From the NCBI RefSeq assembly GCF_028583725.1, contig NZ_CP110680.1, positions 2,852,001-2,916,000 of the forward strand: a DNA stretch of 64,000 bases, written 5' to 3'. Below the pieces are notes generated by a model. The model did not search any database. It was not told the origin of the DNA and was given only the letters and a program-made list of their open reading frames with translations. Of the stretch, positions 62,987-64,000 are shown piece by piece (positions within the stretch are counted from its first letter, which is position 1; each line of letters opens with the position of its first letter). The DNA comes from Cellulomonas fimi (GTDB lineage: Bacteria; Actinomycetota; Actinomycetes; Actinomycetales; Cellulomonadaceae). The translations under genes and the position numbers were made by a program.

Positions 62987-63328
62987 TCACAGGTACAGAC
63001 CGGTGCCCTCACCGGAGCCGCGGTCGGTCGCGACGGCGTGCACGTCCTTCTCGCGGAGCAGCAGGTACGTCGCGCCCGCGAGCTCGACCTCCGCGCGGTC
63101 CTCCGGGTCGAACAGCACGCGGTCCCCGAGCTCGACCTGCCGGACGTGCTGGCCGACCGCCACGACCGAGGCCCACGCGAGCCGCTTGCCGACCGCCGCG
63201 GTCGCCGGGATGACGATGCCCGCCGAGGACCGGCGCTCCGCCGGGTCGCCGTCGACGGAGACGAGCAGGCGGTCGTTGAGCATGCGGATCGGCAGCCCGG
63301 GACGGGTGTCGGGGGTGGGAGCGGTCAC
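62987..63328 (-). CDS. GroES-like co-chaperonin paralog
   Basis: 113 aa. The Cpn10 fold shows LNDRLLVSVDGDPAERRSSAGIVIPATAAVGKRLAWASVVAVGQHVRQVELGDRVLFDPEDRAEVELAGATYLLLREKDVHAV, with the mobile loop (RRSSAGIVIP) that contacts GroEL. A 20-residue N-terminal extension and a Gly-rich tail differ from canonical GroES, and no groEL is adjacent, so it is probably a second copy. GTG 63328 lies 7 nt after TAGCGT and suits a leaderless mRNA; GTG 63334 would start too close to the -10 box. Confidence 0.85.
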   Translation of the reverse strand: MTAPTPDTRPGLPIRMLNDRLLVSVDGDPAERRSSAGIVIPATAAVGKRLAWASVVAVGQHVRQVELGDRVLFDPEDRAEVELAGATYLLLREKDVHAVATDRGSGEGTGLYL

Positions 63329-63335
63329 CCGCACG

Positions 63336-63341
63336 ACGCTA
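63336..63341 (-). promoter_or_regulatory. -10 box TAGCGT for the GroES-like gene
   Basis: TAGCGT on the minus strand ends 7 nt before GTG 63328, back to back with the bcp promoter. Confidence 0.5.
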
Positions 63342-63355
63342 CCGTGCGCGCGACG

Positions 63356-63361
63356 TAGGCT
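63356..63361 (+). promoter_or_regulatory. -10 box TAGGCT for bcp
   Basis: TAGGCT would give a leader of about 48 nt before the GTG start at 63415. Confidence 0.5.
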
Positions 63362-63414
63362 GACCGCGGCGTCGACCGGCCGGCGCCTCCCCTGCGACCA
63401 CCCGGAGCGTCCTC

Positions 63415-63882
63415 GTGCCTCGTCTCGCCGTCGGCGACCTCGCCCCCGACTTCACGCTGCCCACCGCGGACGGCGGAAGCGTCACGCTGTCCGACCTGCG
63501 CGGCGAGCACGTCGTCGTCTACTTCTACCCGGCCGCGATGACGCCGGGCTGCACGACGCAGGCGTGCGACTTCCGCGACTCGCTCGCGTCGCTGCAGGGT
63601 GCCGGCTACAAGGTCGTCGGGGTCTCCCCCGACCCGGTCGACAAGCTCGCGCAGTTCGCGAAGGCCGAGCACCTGACGTTCCCGCTCGCGTCGGACACCG
63701 AGAAGTCGGTCCTCGAGGCGTGGGGCGCGTGGGGGGAGAAGTCGCTCTACGGCAAGACCGTGACCGGCGTGATCCGCTCGACGGTCGTCGTCGACCCCGA
63801 GGGCAAGGTCGAGCTCGCGCAGTACAACGTCAAGGCGACGGGGCACGTCGCGAAGCTGCGCCGGGACCTGAAGATCGCCTGA
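63415..63882 (+). CDS. bcp: Thioredoxin-dependent peroxiredoxin (BCP family)
   Basis: 155 aa. MTPGCTTQACDF holds the peroxidatic Cys46 and resolving Cys51, the atypical BCP arrangement. APDFTLPTADGGSVTLSDLRGEHVVVYFYP and the C-terminal VVDPEGKVELAQYNVKATGHVAKLRR complete the fold. It reduces hydroperoxides with thioredoxin. CGGAGCGTCCTC precedes GTG 63415. A 7-bp hairpin follows the stop. Confidence 0.96.
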   Translation: MPRLAVGDLAPDFTLPTADGGSVTLSDLRGEHVVVYFYPAAMTPGCTTQACDFRDSLASLQGAGYKVVGVSPDPVDKLAQFAKAEHLTFPLASDTEKSVLEAWGAWGEKSLYGKTVTGVIRSTVVVDPEGKVELAQYNVKATGHVAKLRRDLKIA

Positions 63883-63911
63883 CGCGGGCCTGCCGTGGCG
63901 GCGTGCCCGCG
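63883..63911 (+). terminator. Terminator hairpin after bcp
   Basis: CGCGGGC (63883-63889) pairs with GCCCGCG (63905-63911) with a 15-nt loop, directly after the stop codon. Confidence 0.5.
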
Positions 63912-63950
63912 GTCGCGTGGGGGTGCCGCCCGGTGTGCCACACTCGGCGC

Positions 63951-64000
63951 GCGGGAGTGGTGAAACGGTAGCCACGCCAGGTTTAGGTCCTGGTGCCCGA
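63951..64000 (+). tRNA. tRNA-Leu (anticodon TAG), cut by window end
   Basis: GCGGGAGTGGTGAAACGGTAG is the 5' acceptor and D-arm of a tRNA-Leu. The anticodon arm CCAGG-TTTAGGT-CCTGG gives TAG, and the long variable arm begins with TGCCCG. The 3' half lies beyond the window. Confidence 0.9.

Overview
The window is chromosomal DNA from a very GC-rich actinobacterium. The codon third positions are almost all G or C, coding density is high, many genes start with GTG, and -10 boxes of the TAnnnT type often sit 6-8 nt before the start codon, which implies leaderless mRNAs. An Mtb-type RpiB, an Eis-like acetyltransferase, an F420-type oxidoreductase, a GlbO-type globin and a Rv2466c-like DsbA protein also point to Actinobacteria. 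The overall gene set resembles Cellulomonas or a related Micrococcales genus, but that placement is an inference. I see no rRNA operon, CRISPR array, transposase or phage gene. Five tRNA genes (Gly-TCC, Arg-TCT, His-GTG, Lys-CTT and a partial Leu-TAG) are spread through it.

0-12 kb: a TelA-like/XpaC-like pair, a CBS-domain protein, a gluconate uptake and kinase operon (gntK-gntP), a YdeI/DUF1905-type protein, a PASTA-like lipoprotein and an SGNH hydrolase. Then comes a cysteine block: a promoter, a 23-codon leader peptide ending Cys-Cys-Arg-Cys-Arg, a long base-paired element, cysK and cysE. A YtrA-type GntR repressor with its membrane partner and a tandem double-GntR regulator follow.

12-37 kb: mostly housekeeping and accessory metabolism. 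It holds an LLM oxidoreductase, an alkyltransferase-like protein, a membrane PP2C phosphatase, an Eis-like acetyltransferase, rpiB, an M13 peptidase, a DsbA-family protein, pepN, malQ, a prolyl oligopeptidase overlapping an MscS channel, PTS EIIB divergent from ptsI, glbO, tesB, topoisomerase IB, an SDR-DUF2867 protein coupled to a GT2 glycosyltransferase, and a thioesterase.

37-52 kb: the most unusual part. Two homologous pairs of dynamin-like GTPases, each pair translationally coupled, lie on the minus strand on both sides of an ssb paralog and ettA. Next to them is a four-gene minus-strand operon of overlapping genes (GAF-PP2C phosphatase, cellulose-synthase-like GT2, STAS antagonist, RsbW-like kinase), which looks like a partner-switching module built around a glycosyltransferase.

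52-64 kb: two small hypothetical genes and oligoribonuclease. A glycine-betaine/choline-type ABC transporter follows, split over two divergent transcripts. Its ATPase is coupled to an ATP-grasp enzyme, and its binding lipoprotein appears circularly permuted. After that come a flavin disulfide reductase, glutamate decarboxylase coupled to a membrane protein, a stand-alone GroES-like protein and a Bcp peroxiredoxin. Strong GC hairpins separate many convergent or consecutive units.
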